DNA of 64,000 nt from Saccopteryx bilineata (GCF_036850765.1 NC_089492.1:293096590-293160589); one strand, 5' to 3'. Counted from the first letter of the stretch, positions 9,501 through 20,554 are shown. Program-made: numbers and translations. The notes: generated by a model from the sequence alone, not told the origin.

Positions 9501-10775
9501 TTTACTGTTTAGAAAACAAGCCAAACAAAAACTTTCTAACACAGTATGAGTTTTTACTTGGGGTATTGCTATTAGGAATCAGGAACCCTGAACAGAAATC
9601 CCAGCTTTCTTGAGTGTGGCGAAGTCCAATATCTCAGCTTTCGGGAGGCAGAGCCAAAGCCAAAGCCTAGAACTTGTAGCAACATGCTTTAAAAATGGCA
9701 AATTTTAGCCTGACCAGGCAGTGGCATAGTGGGTAGAGTGTCGGACTGAGATGCGGAAGACCCAGGTTAGAGACCCCGAGGTCGCCAGCTTGAGCGTGGC
9801 CTCATCTGGCTTGAGCAAAGCTCACCAGCTTGGACCCAAGGTCGCTGGCTTAAGCAAGGGGTTACTCGGTCTGCTGGAGGCCCATGGTCAAGGCACATAT
9901 GAGAAAGCAATCAATGAACAACTAAGGTGTCGCAACAAAAAAAGGATGATTGATGCTTCTCATCTTTCTCCGTTCCTGTCTGTCTGTCCCCATCTGTCCC
10001 TCTCTCTGACTCTCTCTCTGTCTCTGTAAAAAAAAAAAAAAAGAATAAAATCTGTTACTTAAAAAAAAATGGCAAATTTTACAAGTGAAGAAGTAAAGAC
10101 CCTGAAGGTTTGCTCTGTGTCCAAAGGAACGTAGCTTATAAATGGCAGATCCAAGCTCAGCCACATTCCAGATGCCCAAAGGTTAGGAGGTCGCTCTGTC
10201 AGAACTGCTGCAAGTACACACAAAGAACTGTAAGTTAGAAGAGGAGCCACTCTGGGCTAAACAATTAGAAAGAGGCTTCCTCCTCTGAGACTGACAGGAG
10301 ATCAGGATGGGTGAGCAGGGGAGAGGCTGCTGGTGGTAGCTCTAGATTGTGATTAGTTTTTAAATTATATGTTTTCTTCTTTTGGGAAGAGAAGTATATT
10401 TTTGCCCAAAATGTAAATGGCTAAATGATATTTTTGTTGCAGCTTACTTAAACAATACAAAACAATAAAAATAATTCAAAATCCTACACCAAGAGGTAAA
10501 ACGTGCTGAAATATGTGTGTGTGTGTGTGTGTGTGTGTGTACACACAAACTCTACATGCACACTTTTGCATTTTTTGGATTTAATGAACTATTCTAGGTT
10601 GTTAAGAAGGATGCAAAAATTGTGAAATTTCAGCCTTTATTTTCTAATTTTGCATTTAAGAATGTACATTCTCTCATAAGTTTTGTTAACTTTTATTTTT
10701 ATGACTGTTTATTTGGGGGCTTATTCAGGAATATACTTCATGACTTTTAAATATGAGGATATTCCAGATATTTCA
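9501..10775 (+). repeat. Array unit blocks, copy 1
   Basis: Outside the SINE-B, this shares diverged blocks with 16.5-18.2 kb. Shared words include gcagagccaaagcc (9650, compare 16563 and 22923), aggttaggaggtc (compare aagcttaggaggtc at 17066), gggctaaa..attagaaa (10253, compare 17137) and aagaggtaaaa (10490, compare 18009). A (GT)n tract lies at 10514-10540. No gene is seen. Confidence 0.7.
9708..10064 (+). mobile_element. SINE-B
   Basis: Head GCCTGACCAGGCAGTGGC, body and poly-A, with the duplication aaaaatggcaaatttta on both sides (9691 and about 10065). Confidence 0.94.
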
Positions 10776-11137
10776 GGCCCTGGCCAGTTGGCTCAGCAGT
10801 AGAGCATTGGCCTGGCGTGTGGAAGTCCTGGGTTTGATTCCTGGACAAGGCACACAGGAGAGGCGTCCATCTGCTTCTCACCCTTCCCCCTCTCCTTCCT
10901 CTATACCCCTCCTGCAGCCAAGGCTCCATTGGAGCAAAGTTGGCCCTGGGGCTGAGGATGGCTCCACGGCCTCCACCTCAGGTGTTAGAATGGCTCTGGT
11001 TGCAACGAAGCAATGCTCTATTTGGGCAGAGCATCACCTCCTAGTGAGTTTGCTGGGTGGATCCCTGTCAGGCGCATGAGGGAGTCTGTCTGTCTGCCTC
11101 CCCACTTCTCATCTCAGAAATATACAAAAAAAATTAA
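10776..11137 (+). mobile_element. SINE-A, diverged
   Basis: A complete but older SINE-A. The CTCF-like position is degraded to CACCTCCTAGTGAG. The tail is AGAAATATACAAAAAAAA. Confidence 0.92.
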
Positions 11138-11241
11138 GATATTCTAATTATCCTTTGTTAGTGATTTTTAGTTTAACTGCAATGAGAGCAAGAAACATAT
11201 TTCAACTCTTTGACGTTGGCTGACATTTGTTTTATAGGATA

Positions 11242-11541
11242 CAGGGGGTCCTCAGGTTACAACAATCTTGACATACAGCATTTTGAGTTTACGAGGCTCA
11301 TTCCCATAAAAACTTTAAAAATTTGAGACGTGAGTGTTTCCGCTTAGGCCACTAGCCTCCTACTTACCTGGGCGACCTAGTTTGATTGTGTGGGTGGAAG
11401 AATACACAGTAACACAGCATATGAGTGAGGGAGTTGGGGTTACCTACGTCATTTTGGACTGTTAAAAGTGCCAGTGTTCTGTCTGTGTTAGGCTAGGGTG
11501 TGTGGTAGGAACGGAACCGTGTTGTAACCAAGGACCCCCTG
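11242..11541 (+). mobile_element. Tc1/mariner (Tigger-like) MITE, 300 bp
   Basis: Inverted ends CAGGGGGTCCTCAGGTTAC and its counterpart GTTGTAACCAAGGACCCCCTG (last bases at 11541) are flanked by a TA dinucleotide on each side (11240-11241 and 11542-11543). TA duplication and the CAGGGGGTCC end are typical of pogo/Tigger-like elements. No transposase. It splits an array block that is continuous in the 20.1 kb copy. Confidence 0.9.
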
Positions 11542-11637
11542 TAACAGGTTTACTTTGAAACCTGTTCTAAGGTGCATCTCTGCTGCCATCCATGAGCATC
11601 TTGGCAATAACAGCTCAGTCCAGGTTAGCAGTCGCTG

Positions 11638-12632
11638 TTATTTTATTTTATTTTTAATGAAAGAGACAGAGAGAGAGGGACAGATAAGGACAGACAGACA
11701 GACAAGAAGGAGAGATATCAGAAGCATCAATTCTTCGTTGTAGCACCTTAGTTCACAATTGCTTTCTCATATGTGCCAATGTTATAGTAAACATTGGAAA
11801 ATAAGTTGTGAAAATATTAATAGGAAAACTTGTAAATACTGTAGCTGAAATGAATAGAAAGTGAAACGAAAAATATTTATGTGCTGGGCGAACAGCCAAG
11901 CAAGGAATGCAAAGAAGTGATGAGTGAACCCCGGCAATAGCCAGATATGTATATGATTTGTGATAACCATATGGCGAGAGGTGCTGCATGTGAAGGTTTT
12001 TTAGAAGAGGCTCCTGAGCCACAGTCAGTCAGTCAGTTGTCCAGACTCCAAGGTAGAACACTGATGGTCTCCATGCTGCTCTGATCAGGGACACCCGAAA
12101 GGAGCACGCCAACAGGGCCCCTTAAGTTGTACCCAGGCACGCCATAGGATCTGTGAGTAATAAACTGCCTGTGTGATTCTTGCAACTAACTTGTGTGTTG
12201 GTTGTGTCTTTCCTCCGGTGGTGATTGGTCTCAGTACCAATAAGTAGAATCCTCATAGCCACCTCAAGAGTAATCTTGAAGAGACTGCCAGCCCTGCTGT
12301 TAAGCAGGAGTGTCCCACTGTGTGGGGAAGTTGAATTGGGGACGCCTGATCGACATAGAGCTTAGGCTCTGTTGGGAAAGCCTTGATGGTGGAGGTGCCT
12401 CCAGCTGAGCCAGTAACCTCCCCTTGCTCAAGCCAGTGAGCTTGGACTCCAGCTAGTGACCGTAAGGTAAAGTCTGTAATCCCATGCTCAAGCCGGTGAC
12501 CCTGTGCTCAAGCCAGTGACCCCATGCTCAAGCTGGTGATCCTGCACTCAAGCAAGCGACCTGGGGGTTCCGAACCTGGGTCCTCTACATCCCAGTCTGA
12601 TGCTCTATCCACTGTGCCACCGCCTAGTCAGG
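11638..12632 (-). mobile_element. SINE-B, reverse, split by an LTR
   Basis: The piece at 11638-11777 ends at CTTTCTCATATGTGCC. The piece at about 12380-12632 resumes with GCCTTGATGGTGG...CTCAAGCCAG and ends GCCACCGCCTAGTCAGG. Together they make one SINE-B with the LTR at 11780-12378 inserted in the middle. Confidence 0.82.
11780..12378 (+). mobile_element. Solo LTR, plus (family also at 30.5-31.4 kb)
   Basis: It starts TGTTATAGTAAACATTGG and carries the poly-A signal region GTGAGTAATAAACTGCCTG (near 12154) and a U5-like stretch with TGATTGGTCTCAGTACC. The latter is shared almost exactly, in reverse, with 30618-30650. The 3' boundary (about 12378) is inferred from where SINE-B sequence resumes; no clean duplication is seen. 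Confidence 0.75.
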
Positions 12633-13164
12633 GAGTAGTCACCTTTAAAAATATTCCAAGTGTTCATCTCTGCTTCTATCTGGTGTTCATTTTGGGAATA
12701 ACAGTTTAGTACTGCCAGTTGGAAAATTGGTTGACTATAGTGATTATTTAGGAATGTTGAATGCAATTTTATGTAGACGTGTATTTCAGAAGATTTAAAT
12801 ATAAGGACTTTCTAGGTACCTTTTGTTACTGAATTACAAATTAACTGTCATTAGAGCAAGAAACATATTTTATTTAATTTTAATTTTTAAATTGCTCGAA
12901 ACTTGCTGTTTAGTATGCTATGGTCAGTTTTTAAAATATCCCAAGTGAGCTTCTCTGCTGTCATCTCGTGCTGTGCATTTTGGGAGAAACAGCTTAGTGC
13001 TGTTTAATAGAGAACATTGTTGGGTATAGTGGATGATCTGAATATTGAATTCAACTTGTTGCTCAGGTAGTTTTTTTATATCTGTACTGATTTGGGGGGA
13101 GGGCAGAAGGTCTGTGAGTTTTGAAAGATGTGTGTTGTGTCCCTCAATAAGAATGATGTGTTAA

Positions 13165-13527
13165 GGCCCTGGCTGGTTGGCTCAGTGGTAGAGCATAGGT
13201 CCCACGTGTGGAAGTCCCAGGTGCAATTCCCAGCCAGGGCACACAGGAGAAGCGCCCATCTGCTTCTCCATCCTTCCCCCTCTCCTTTCTCTCTACCTCT
13301 CTCTTCCCTTCCCACAGCCAAGGCTCCATTGGAGCAAAGTTAGCCCAGGTGTTGAGGATGGCGCCATAGCCTTTGCCTCAGGCGCTAGAATGGCTCTAAT
13401 TGCAGTGGAGCAATGCCCCAGATGGGTAGAGCATCGTCCCCTGGTGGGCATGCTGGGTGGATCCTGGTTGGGCGCATGTGGGAGTCTGTCTGTCTGCCGC
13501 TCCCCACTTCTCACTTTGGGGGGCGGA
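13165..13527 (+). mobile_element. SINE-A
   Basis: Complete head and body with the near-exact duplication agaatgatgtgttaa / agaatggtgtgttaa. CTCF-like position: CGTCCCCTGGTGGGC near 13435. Confidence 0.93.
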
Positions 13528-13754
13528 AGAATGGTGTGTTAAATCTAATATAATTATGAATTTGTTTATTTTTCCTTGTAGCTGTGTTCTGTATGCTTTT
13601 AACATATGTTATTAAGTGCGTGTGAACCAGGAACTTCCTGGTATACTGAACTTATCAGTATGAAGTGCTCACCTTTATTTCTAGTAGTGTTTTTATATGT
13701 GAGTCTATTGTATGTTATTATATAATTTTCTGTTGTGAACCAGGTTCAGTCTTG
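13528..13754 (+). repeat. Array unit block
   Basis: Matches 20400-20560 with 20880-20960 (words: tgtgttaaatct, ttattttcccttg/ttatttttccttg, atgttattaag, gaagtgct, gtatgttattatac/tataatttt). A looser match lies at 53560-53760. The block is on the same strand in all copies. Confidence 0.7.
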
Positions 13755-14084
13755 AGTGGGAATGGTGAGGGATTAAGAAATAACCAGAGAGAAAAAGGAT
13801 GGGATCGGGAGGACTTCTGCAGGCTGATGACCTACCAAAAACCCAGACACCCACGAACAACTTTATTTTATAATGCAGAGGACAAAGCCTTTTTGCAGCC
13901 TGGGTATTACTGGAAACTTTAGCAAGAAATGTGTCCGATACAAAGACATGCATAGCATCTTACCTAACAGTTCCTTGAACAAAGGGTGAGAGGAAGGGAA
14001 TATAGACTGCCTTTAGCAACTCAATCAAGCAAGGAATCCGGGGGAGGGCTGCATTGACTGTCAGCTTACAGCCTGTCTCCCACG
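13755..14084 (-). mobile_element. Probable solo LTR, minus
   Basis: Read on the minus strand this has TG...CA ends, a TATA-like ATTATAAAATAAAG near 13872 with an overlapping AATAAA, and TC-rich flanks typical of an LTR. It interrupts the array block. No matching duplication was found, so boundaries are approximate. Confidence 0.5.
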
Positions 14085-14399
14085 ATTTTCATTCGGTTTA
14101 TCTTTACATAACATATCTCTTTCCACTCTTTCACTTTTAATTTCTTTGTATGCTGATGCGTTAGGTAGCTCCCAGTGTTTTATATGAGTTATGAATGGTT
14201 ATTAAAATGAATTGGTTTTGGTAGAAGGCATGATGTCAGCACGCAATATTTTCCCTAGTCAGTGGTCCCAATACCACTGTTATATAATATATAATGCGTA
14301 TTTTCCCACTGATGTGAGAAGGCATCTTTATCATAGAAAAATTTCATATTCTATTCCATCAATTCATCTATTTATAACATTTCCCCCACTGTTTTTTTT
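14085..14399 (+). repeat. Array unit block
   Basis: Matches 21100-21250 and 53800-53900: taggtagctc/taggtaactc, gagttatgaatggttatt / gagtagttattaaaag, and aaggcatgatgtcagcacg / gagggtatgatataagg / gtagatgtcaggacg. The first two copies lie 7.0 kb apart. Confidence 0.65.
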
Positions 14400-14592
14400 T
14401 AAAGGTTCTTTTTTTAAAAAAATATTTTATTTATTGATTTTTAGAGAGAGGAGAGAGAGAGAGAGAGAAGGGGGAGGAGCAGGAAGCATCAACTCCCATA
14501 TGTGCCTTGACCAGGCAAGCCCAAGGCTTCGAACCGGGAACCTCAGTGTTCCAGGTCGGTGCTCTATCCCACTGCGCCACCACAGGTCGGCT
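14400..14592 (-). mobile_element. SINE-C, reverse
   Basis: Reverse SINE-C ending CGCCACCACAGGTCGG, with the duplication tcccccactgttttt on both sides. Confidence 0.92.
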
Positions 14593-15447
14593 CCCCCACT
14601 GTTTTAATTAACGTAGCTTCATGATACAATACATTTTTTGTCTTGTTGTGCTAGTTTCTATTTATCATTTTCTAGAGTTTTGTTTTCAATTCTTTATTTT
14701 AATAAGCGAACTTAAAATAAGCCCATTTTAGTTTCAAAAACCTAGCTGCTATTGTAATCCAGGTCATAATATTTTTACAGAGAACTTTTGAAAATTTATA
14801 TCCTTATATATTTTTTTTGTATCTAAGAACAGGACATTACTTGTTTGTTGCTCACATATATTTTATTGGGTAGTATGTGAAAGTGTCATTCATGACATGG
14901 CATGACATGGCAGCCTTGGCTGCAGGAGGGGAAGAAAGAGAGAAAGAGAGAGAGAGAGAGATTAGATTGTGCACATTCATATTCAGTCTAGTTATCGGTT
15001 CAGTTCCTATTGGATCTTTTCTTTGATTATATCTTCAATTTACTGTTTGTACATAAAAAGGATATTTATTTCAGCATGTTATTCCCACCTCAGTTTAATA
15101 AATTTGATTATCTGTTATAATTTTTAATTTGATACTCATGTGTTATCAAGGAAAATAAGCTATCGTGCAATAATAAAACTGTTCTGCTTTAGCTGTCTAA
15201 AAATATCAAAATAGTAAAGACGAAATCATGAAGAAATGAGGTATTGTGAGGAATTAGAAAGATTATTTTTGTTAGTTATAAGTTTATTAAGGAATTATGC
15301 ACAATAGTAACAAGATTCATAGCATTTTTAAATGAGTTCAAGTGCTGGAACCGTGGTGTTCTAGAAATCAGAAGTACTATAATTTATAATTGAAAGTGCA
15401 AGGGTGTAGAAAGTTTGCAGGTTAGTGCAAAGTTCTGCCTGAAGGGC
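14593..15447 (+). repeat. AT-rich array sequence with a stray SINE-A piece
   Basis: AT-rich with no gene. Part near 15300-15370 (gttctagaaatcagaagta) resembles 54707 and 63477 (ttctagaaac..gaag). A 53-bp stretch at 14891-14943 is identical to the interior of the SINE-A at 15585-15637. Confidence 0.5.
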
Positions 15448-15625
15448 AGTTTGCATGCCACCAGGGGGCGATGCTCTGCCCATCTGGGCTGTTGCTTCGT
15501 TGCAACCAGAGCCATTCTAGCACCTGAGGTGGAGGCCATGGAGCCACCCTCAGCACCCGGGCCAATTTTGCTCCCATAGCTTTGCATGACATGGCATGAC
15601 ATGGCAGCCTTGGCTGCAGGAGGGG

Positions 15626-15684
<59 letters not shown>

Positions 15685-15800
15685 TGTGAAAGGGTGGAGA
15701 AGCAGATGGTCGTTTCTCCTGTGTTCCCTGGCTGGGAATCAAACCCAGGACTTGCACACACCAGGCTGACACTCTACCACTGAGCCAACTGGCCAGGGCC
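15448..15800 (-). mobile_element. SINE-A variant with internal insertion, reverse
   Basis: A reverse SINE-A lacking its normal 3' tail. Where other copies read GCTCCAATGGAGCC, this one has a catgacatgg direct repeat (15585-15604) inserted. A (GA)n expansion follows. It retains CCACCAGGGGGCG near 15460. Confidence 0.88.
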
Positions 15801-16679
15801 AGTGTGTTTTTTCTTAGTATCCACATATGTGTCATTTGGTGTGTGAGTTGCACAGGGTCCCCTGGGATGAGAGGATAGAAAAGATTTGGAGGTGAATTCT
15901 TCATCCCAGTGCCAGTCAGCTATTGAGCAGAGCAGATGCCTAGGGAAGAAGGTCGTAGTGACCTCAGGACAAAATTTCCAGTCTGACTGGAGTCCAGTGT
16001 AGGAGAGGGAGAGTGGGTCCCTGGGGAAATAGCTAGGCCAGACCCCAATATCTTCATCTGTGCTCCAGTGAGCATGTTAGGAGTTCCGGGGGTGCCTGGG
16101 GAAGGAGGTAGTGGAGACTTTGGGGCAAAACCAAGCATGTGTTCTGGTCAGGAGTGAGGAGTTGAGAAGCAAGTCAGGCCCAGACTTGAGAGGAGCAGCT
16201 GTGTGGATAGGAGGAGAGGGTCAGAGCCCAACCTGAGGGGAGAGAGGTGTGTCAGGTATAGGAAAAGCAGCTTGGGGACAGGAGGGCTGCGGCAGCCTGG
16301 GAGAAGTGGGCGAGTCCTGAGGGGTGAGGCACACAGTGGAGAGGACTTGAGGTGCAATGCAAAGGGCAGGCGGATGTGAGGAATGGGGCAGCAGCTGGAG
16401 AAAACGACTGGGGCCACAGGCGAGGCCATCAGTGCAGCAGACATGCGGTGAACGGTTTCTGTAGGACCACTTCCCTGAGCACATGCGCATTCAGGAGTGC
16501 GCTATGTTTGGTCCCAGTTTTCCTGAACATGGTGAGATCCATAGTCACGTTCTCACAAGAGGTGGAGCCAAGCTTAAGCCTGTCCTTCAGCAATGTGCAT
16601 TCTCAGCTATAAAACTGAGAAAATGCACAAGTGACAACAACGACCCTGGGAGGTGTTCTGCATTCAAAAGAACCTAGTT
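15801..16679 (+). repeat. G-rich array block
   Basis: Purine-rich, degenerate minisatellite-like DNA (motifs such as gaggagagggtcagag and gaggacttgagg). It is followed by a block from 16500 (gtcccagttttcctgaacatgg) that matches 22870 (gtcccagtttattgagcgtgg). The same order, G-rich then this block, is seen at 22.7-24.6 kb only in part, so the copies have been rearranged. Confidence 0.6.
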
Positions 16680-17007
16680 GCCTGAGGCGGTGGCGCAGTG
16701 GATAGAGCGTTGGACTGGGATGCGGAGGAACAAGGTTCGAGACCCCGAGGTCGCCAGCTTGAGCGCGGGCTCATCTGGCTTGAGCAAAAAGCTCACCAAC
16801 ATAGACTCAAGGTCGCTGGGTCGAGCAAGGGGTTACTCGGTCTGCTGAAGGCCCACGGTCAAGGCACATATGAGAAAGTAATCAATGAACAACTAAGGCG
16901 TCGCAACGAAAAACTGATGATTGATGCTTCTCATCTCTCTCTATTCCTGTCTGTCTGTCCCTATCTATCCCTATCTCTAACTCTCCCTCTGTCCCTGTAA
17001 AAAAGAA
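16680..17007 (+). mobile_element. SINE-B
   Basis: Complete SINE-B with the duplication aaaagaacctagttg / aaaagaacctagcttg. Confidence 0.93.
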
Positions 17008-17159
17008 AAAAAAGAACCTAGCTTGTAAGTGGTGACCAGGGCTCAGGTAAATTCTGGATGAACAAAGCTTAGGAGGTCTCTCAGTCTGGACTGCGGCCAC
17101 AACACAAGAACAGTGTGCGTTAGGAAAGGGCCACTTTGGGCTAAATGATTAGAAATCCT

Positions 17160-17217
17160 GGGCTATGGTGGCACAGTGGATAAAGCATTGACCTGGAATG
17201 CTGAGGTTGCCAGTTCA
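17160..17217 (+). mobile_element. SINE-C head fragment without 3' tail
   Basis: 58 bp matching only the tRNA-like head (GGTGGCACAGTGGATAAAGC to GAGGTTGCCAGTTC). It is flanked by direct repeats aaatgattagaaat (about 17143 and 17218). 3' truncation with a duplication is unusual for LINE-driven SINE insertion. Confidence 0.75.
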
Positions 17218-17319
17218 TAAATGATTAGAAATGGTTTTTATTCCCCTGACTGACAAGAGATCGGGTTGAGTGAGCAAAGAAAAGGCTTCTGGTGTTGTTA
17301 CCACAGCAGACTAGTTTTT

Positions 17320-17658
17320 TTGTTGTTTTTTTTAATTATTTTTTTTTACAGAGGCAGAGATAGACAGGGATAGACAGACAGGAACGGAGAGAGATGAGAA
17401 GCATCAATCATTAGTTTTTCATTGCACGTTGCAACTTCTTAGTTGTTCATTGATTGCTTTCTCATATGTGCCTGACCGTGGGCCTTCAGCAGACCGAGTA
17501 ACCCCTTGCTGGAGCCAGCAACCTTAGGTCCAAGCTGGTGAGCTTTTTGCTCAAGCCAGATGAGCCCGCGCTCAATCTGGCAACCTCGGGGTCTCGAACC
17601 TGGGTCCTTCCGCATCCCAGTCCGATGCTTTATCCACTGCGCCACCACCTGGTCAGGC
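17320..17658 (-). mobile_element. SINE-B, reverse
   Basis: Reverse SINE-B ending CCACCACCTGGTCAGG, with the duplication cagcagactagttt on both sides. Confidence 0.93.
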
Positions 17659-17747
17659 AGCAGACTAGTTTATGATTTTATTTTTTAATTATCTCATATT
17701 TTCCTCTAGTCCTTTTTTTTTCTTCCCCCAAAAAGACAATGGCTTGC

Positions 17748-17938
17748 TCTGGCCAGAGCACTCGGTAGGTAACAGCATCACACAGATACACCAAGGTCAC
17801 GGGTTTGATTCCTAGTCAGGGCACATACAGAAACAGATTGATGTTTCTATCTGTCTGTCTGTCTGTCTCTCTCTCTAACCCCCTTCCTTTCTCTAAAATC
17901 AATACATGAAATTTTAAAAATTGAAAGAAAGGAAAAAA
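17748..17938 (+). mobile_element. SINE-D-like element
   Basis: GCTCTGGCCAGAGCACTCGG head, GGGTTTGATTCCTAGTCAGG, (TCTG)n and an A-rich tail. The duplication gacaatggctt is on both sides. Confidence 0.82.
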
Positions 17939-18253
17939 AATGACAATGGCTTTTTTTTGAAGCTTAAATAGTGTAGAGAAATGAATTATTTTAAAAATTC
18001 CACCCCAAGAGGTAAAAGTTGCTACAGTGTAAAGTATATACCCTCCAGAACTTTCTGTGTGAACATTTCTTCCTTCTACTTTCTCTGGATTTAATTTACT
18101 ATCTTGGGTCTTAGTATGGGTGGAAAGGCTGTGCATTTTCAGGTTTTCCTCCTTAAATGAATTTATTATGACATTTTGCCGTAAATTTTCTTATGTAGTC
18201 TTTTTATTATCGTTAATTTTAAATTATTTTGTAACTTGAATTGTGATTTTTTT
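17939..18253 (+). repeat. Array unit block
   Basis: ccccaagaggtaaaagttgct and tctggatttaatttactat match 10487 and 10577 (tttggatttaatgaactat). A continuation of the second array copy. Confidence 0.65.
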
Positions 18254-18438
18254 TTTTTATATTTTATTTATTCATTTTTAGAGAGGAGAGAGAGAGAGAG
18301 ATAGAGAGAAAGAAGGGGGGAGGAGCTGGAAGCATCAACTCCCATATGTGCCTTGACCAGGTAAGCCCAGGGTTTCGAACCGGCGACCTTAGCATTTCCA
18401 GGTCGACGCTTTATCCACTGCGCCACCACAGGTCAGGC
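18254..18438 (-). mobile_element. SINE-C, reverse
   Basis: Complete reverse SINE-C with the duplication ttgaattgtgattttt on both sides. Confidence 0.94.
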
Positions 18439-18500
18439 TTGAATTGTGATTTTTGAGGAGGGTTATTTAGGAGTGAATTTCTTAACTTAAAAATATAAGG

Positions 18501-19686
18501 GTGGCATATGAAAAAATGCTCAACATCACTAATCATTAGAGAAATGCAAATTAAAACCACGATGAGATATCACCTCACACCAGCCAGAATGGCGCTCATC
18601 AACAAAACAACACAGAATAAGTGCTGGCGAGGATGTGGAGAAAAGGGAACCCTCCTGCACTGCTGGTAGGAATGCAGACTGGTGCAGCCACTGTGGAAAA
18701 CAGTATGGAGATTCCTCAAAAAATTGAAAATCGAACTGCCTTTTGACCCAGCTATACCACTGTTAGGAATATACCCCAAGAACACCATAGCACTGTTTGA
18801 AAAGAAGAAATGCACCCCCATGTTTATGGCAGCATTGTTCACGGTAGCAAAAATCTGGAAACAGCCCAAGTGTCCGTCAGTGGACGAGTGGATTAAAAAG
18901 CTTTGGTACATATATACTATGGAATACTACTCAGCCATAAGAAATGATGACATTGTATCATTTACAACAACATGGATGGACCTTGATAACATTATACTGA
19001 GCGAAATAAGTGAATCAGAAAAAACTAAGAACTATATGATTCCATACATAGATGGGACATAAAAATGAGACTCAGAGACATGGACAAGAGTGTGGGGGTT
19101 ACGGGGTGAGGGGGAGGAGAGGGATGGGGTTGGGGGATGGGAGGGGCACAAAGAAAACCAGTTAGAAGGTGACAGAAGACAATTGGACTTTGGCTGATGG
19201 GAATGCAGCATAATCAAATGTCAAAATAACCTAGAGATGAGAACCCGGGTTCGATTCCCGGCCAGGGCACATGGGAGAAGCGCCCATTTGCTTCTCCACC
19301 CCTCCGCCGCGCCTTCCTCTCTGTCTCTCTCTTCCCCTCCCGCAGCCAAGGCTCCATTGGAGCAAAGATGGCCCGGGCGCTGGGGATGGCTCTGTGGCCT
19401 CTGCCTCAGGCGCTAGAGTGGCTCTGGTCGCAACATGGCGACGCCCAGGATGGGCAGAGCATCGCCCCCTGGTGGGCAGAGCGTCGCCCCTGGTGGGCGT
19501 GCCGGGTGGATCCCGGTCGGGCGCATGCGGGAGTCTGTCTGACTGTCTCTCCCTGTTTCCAGCTTCAGAAAAATGCAAAAAAAAACAAAACAAAAAAAAC
19601 AAAACAAAACAAAAAAACCTAGAGATGTTTTCTCTGAATATATGTACCCTGATTTATCAATGTCACCCCATTAAAATTAATTTTAA
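18501..19686 (+). mobile_element. 5'-truncated L1, plus
   Basis: Carries the end of ORF2 and the 3' UTR. 18682-19062 encodes the ORF2 C-terminus (…[20 protein letters not shown], then [14 protein letters not shown] text). The duplication aaaaatataagg flanks it (18489-18500 and 19687-19698). A SINE-A inserted in its 3' UTR. It is closely related to the L1 at 56-63 kb. Confidence 0.93.
19240..19615 (+). mobile_element. SINE-A, 5'-truncated, in L1 3' UTR
   Basis: It starts within the B box (ACCCGGGTTCGATTCCCGG) and lacks the A box. Two CTCF-like cores are intact in reverse (CGCCCCCTGGTGGG and CGCCCCTGGTGGG). The duplication aacctagagatg lies at 19228-19239 and 19616-19627. Confidence 0.95.
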
Positions 19687-19840
19687 AAAAATATAAGGGT
19701 TTTCTAATTAGCTTCTATTAATGATTTCTAGATTAACTGTAATAAAAACAAGAAACATACTTTATATCATTTCAAACCTTTGAAGGTTGTTGAAACTTGC
19801 TTCATAGAACATACATGTTCTCTGTTCCAAGCGCGTTTCT

Positions 19841-19860
19841 CTGCTGCCACCTCGTGTGCA
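19841..19860 (-). promoter_or_regulatory. CTCF-like motif (array copy)
   Basis: The plus strand reads CTGCTGCCACCTCGTGTGCA; its complement ACACGAGGTGGCAGC has two mismatches to the CTCF core. A near-identical copy lies at 20210-20229 on the same strand. Prediction only. Confidence 0.4.
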
Positions 19861-19903
19861 TTTTGGAAATAACACCTCAGTGCAGTTCACCAGGAAAAAT
19901 GTA

Positions 19904-19978
19904 CTGCTCACAAAAATTAGGGGATATTTCTAAATAAATATGAAGAAATCAAATATCCCCTAATTTTTATGAGCAGTG
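19904..19978. mobile_element. 75-bp palindromic MITE (Tc1/mariner type)
   Basis: Long inverted repeats (arms about 27 bp: CTGCTCACAAAAATTAGGGG... and ...CCCCTAATTTTTATGAGCAG) around a short AT-rich loop, with TA on both sides (19902-19903 and 19979-19980). A transcript would form a strong hairpin. Confidence 0.85.
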
Positions 19979-20554
19979 TAGTTGTTGGATGTTGTACATT
20001 ATCTAATGTTGACTCCAATGGTACCTAGAAGTTCCTTTTATAGCTTGTAAATGTAAGAAATTTTTAGTTACCTTTTTTTTTTTTTTTTACTGGTTTCAAC
20101 ATTAACTGCAACAAGAGCAAGAGACATACTTTATAAATTTCAGTCCTCTGAAGTTTGTTGAAACTTGCTTCATAGCACATACCATACGGTCTCTGTTAAG
20201 TGTGTTTCTCTGCTGCCACCTCGTGTGAATCTTGGGAATCATACCTTAGCGCAGGTCCGCAGGTCAGGTTAGGTATAGAGGATTGTCTACAAACTTTGGT
20301 TCCAATTTGTCATTCATGTAAAGTTTCTGTGTATCCTTAATGATTTGTTTTTGTGGGAATCTATTGGTTCTGAAAGAGGCATGCTCAGTCCAGAAGGGGA
20401 GAGGCGTTGTGTTAAATCTGTTATGATTATACATTTATTTATTTTCCCTTGAAGCTCTGTTCTGTGTAATTGGAATTTATGTTATTAAGCACAGACCCAT
20501 TTGGAACTTCCTAGTAAATTAGAGTCACTGATATGAAGTGCTGTTAATTTCTTT

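Larger units (their letters stand above)
11138..13164 (+). repeat. Array unit blocks with two to three CTCF-like positions
   Basis: Non-TE pieces repeat the block 'aactgcaatgagagcaagaaacatatt ... tctctgctgccat ... gggaataacagctcagtgc' (paraphrased; words are separated). It occurs at 11160-11240 with 11545-11637, at 12640-12720, and at 12820-13020, and again at 19700-19900 and 20090-20270. These blocks are host to a Tigger-like MITE, a SINE-B and an LTR. Confidence 0.7.
19687..20554 (+). repeat. Two tandem array sub-blocks with CTCF-like motifs
   Basis: 19720-19900 and 20095-20270 are diverged copies of each other. Shared words: ttaactgtaataaaaacaag/ttaactgcaacaagagcaag, gttgaaacttgcttcatag, tctctgctgccacctcgtgtg and ttgggaat/ttggaaat. 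They are about 370 bp apart. The same sub-block occurs near 11.2-11.6 and 12.8-13.0 kb. Confidence 0.8.
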
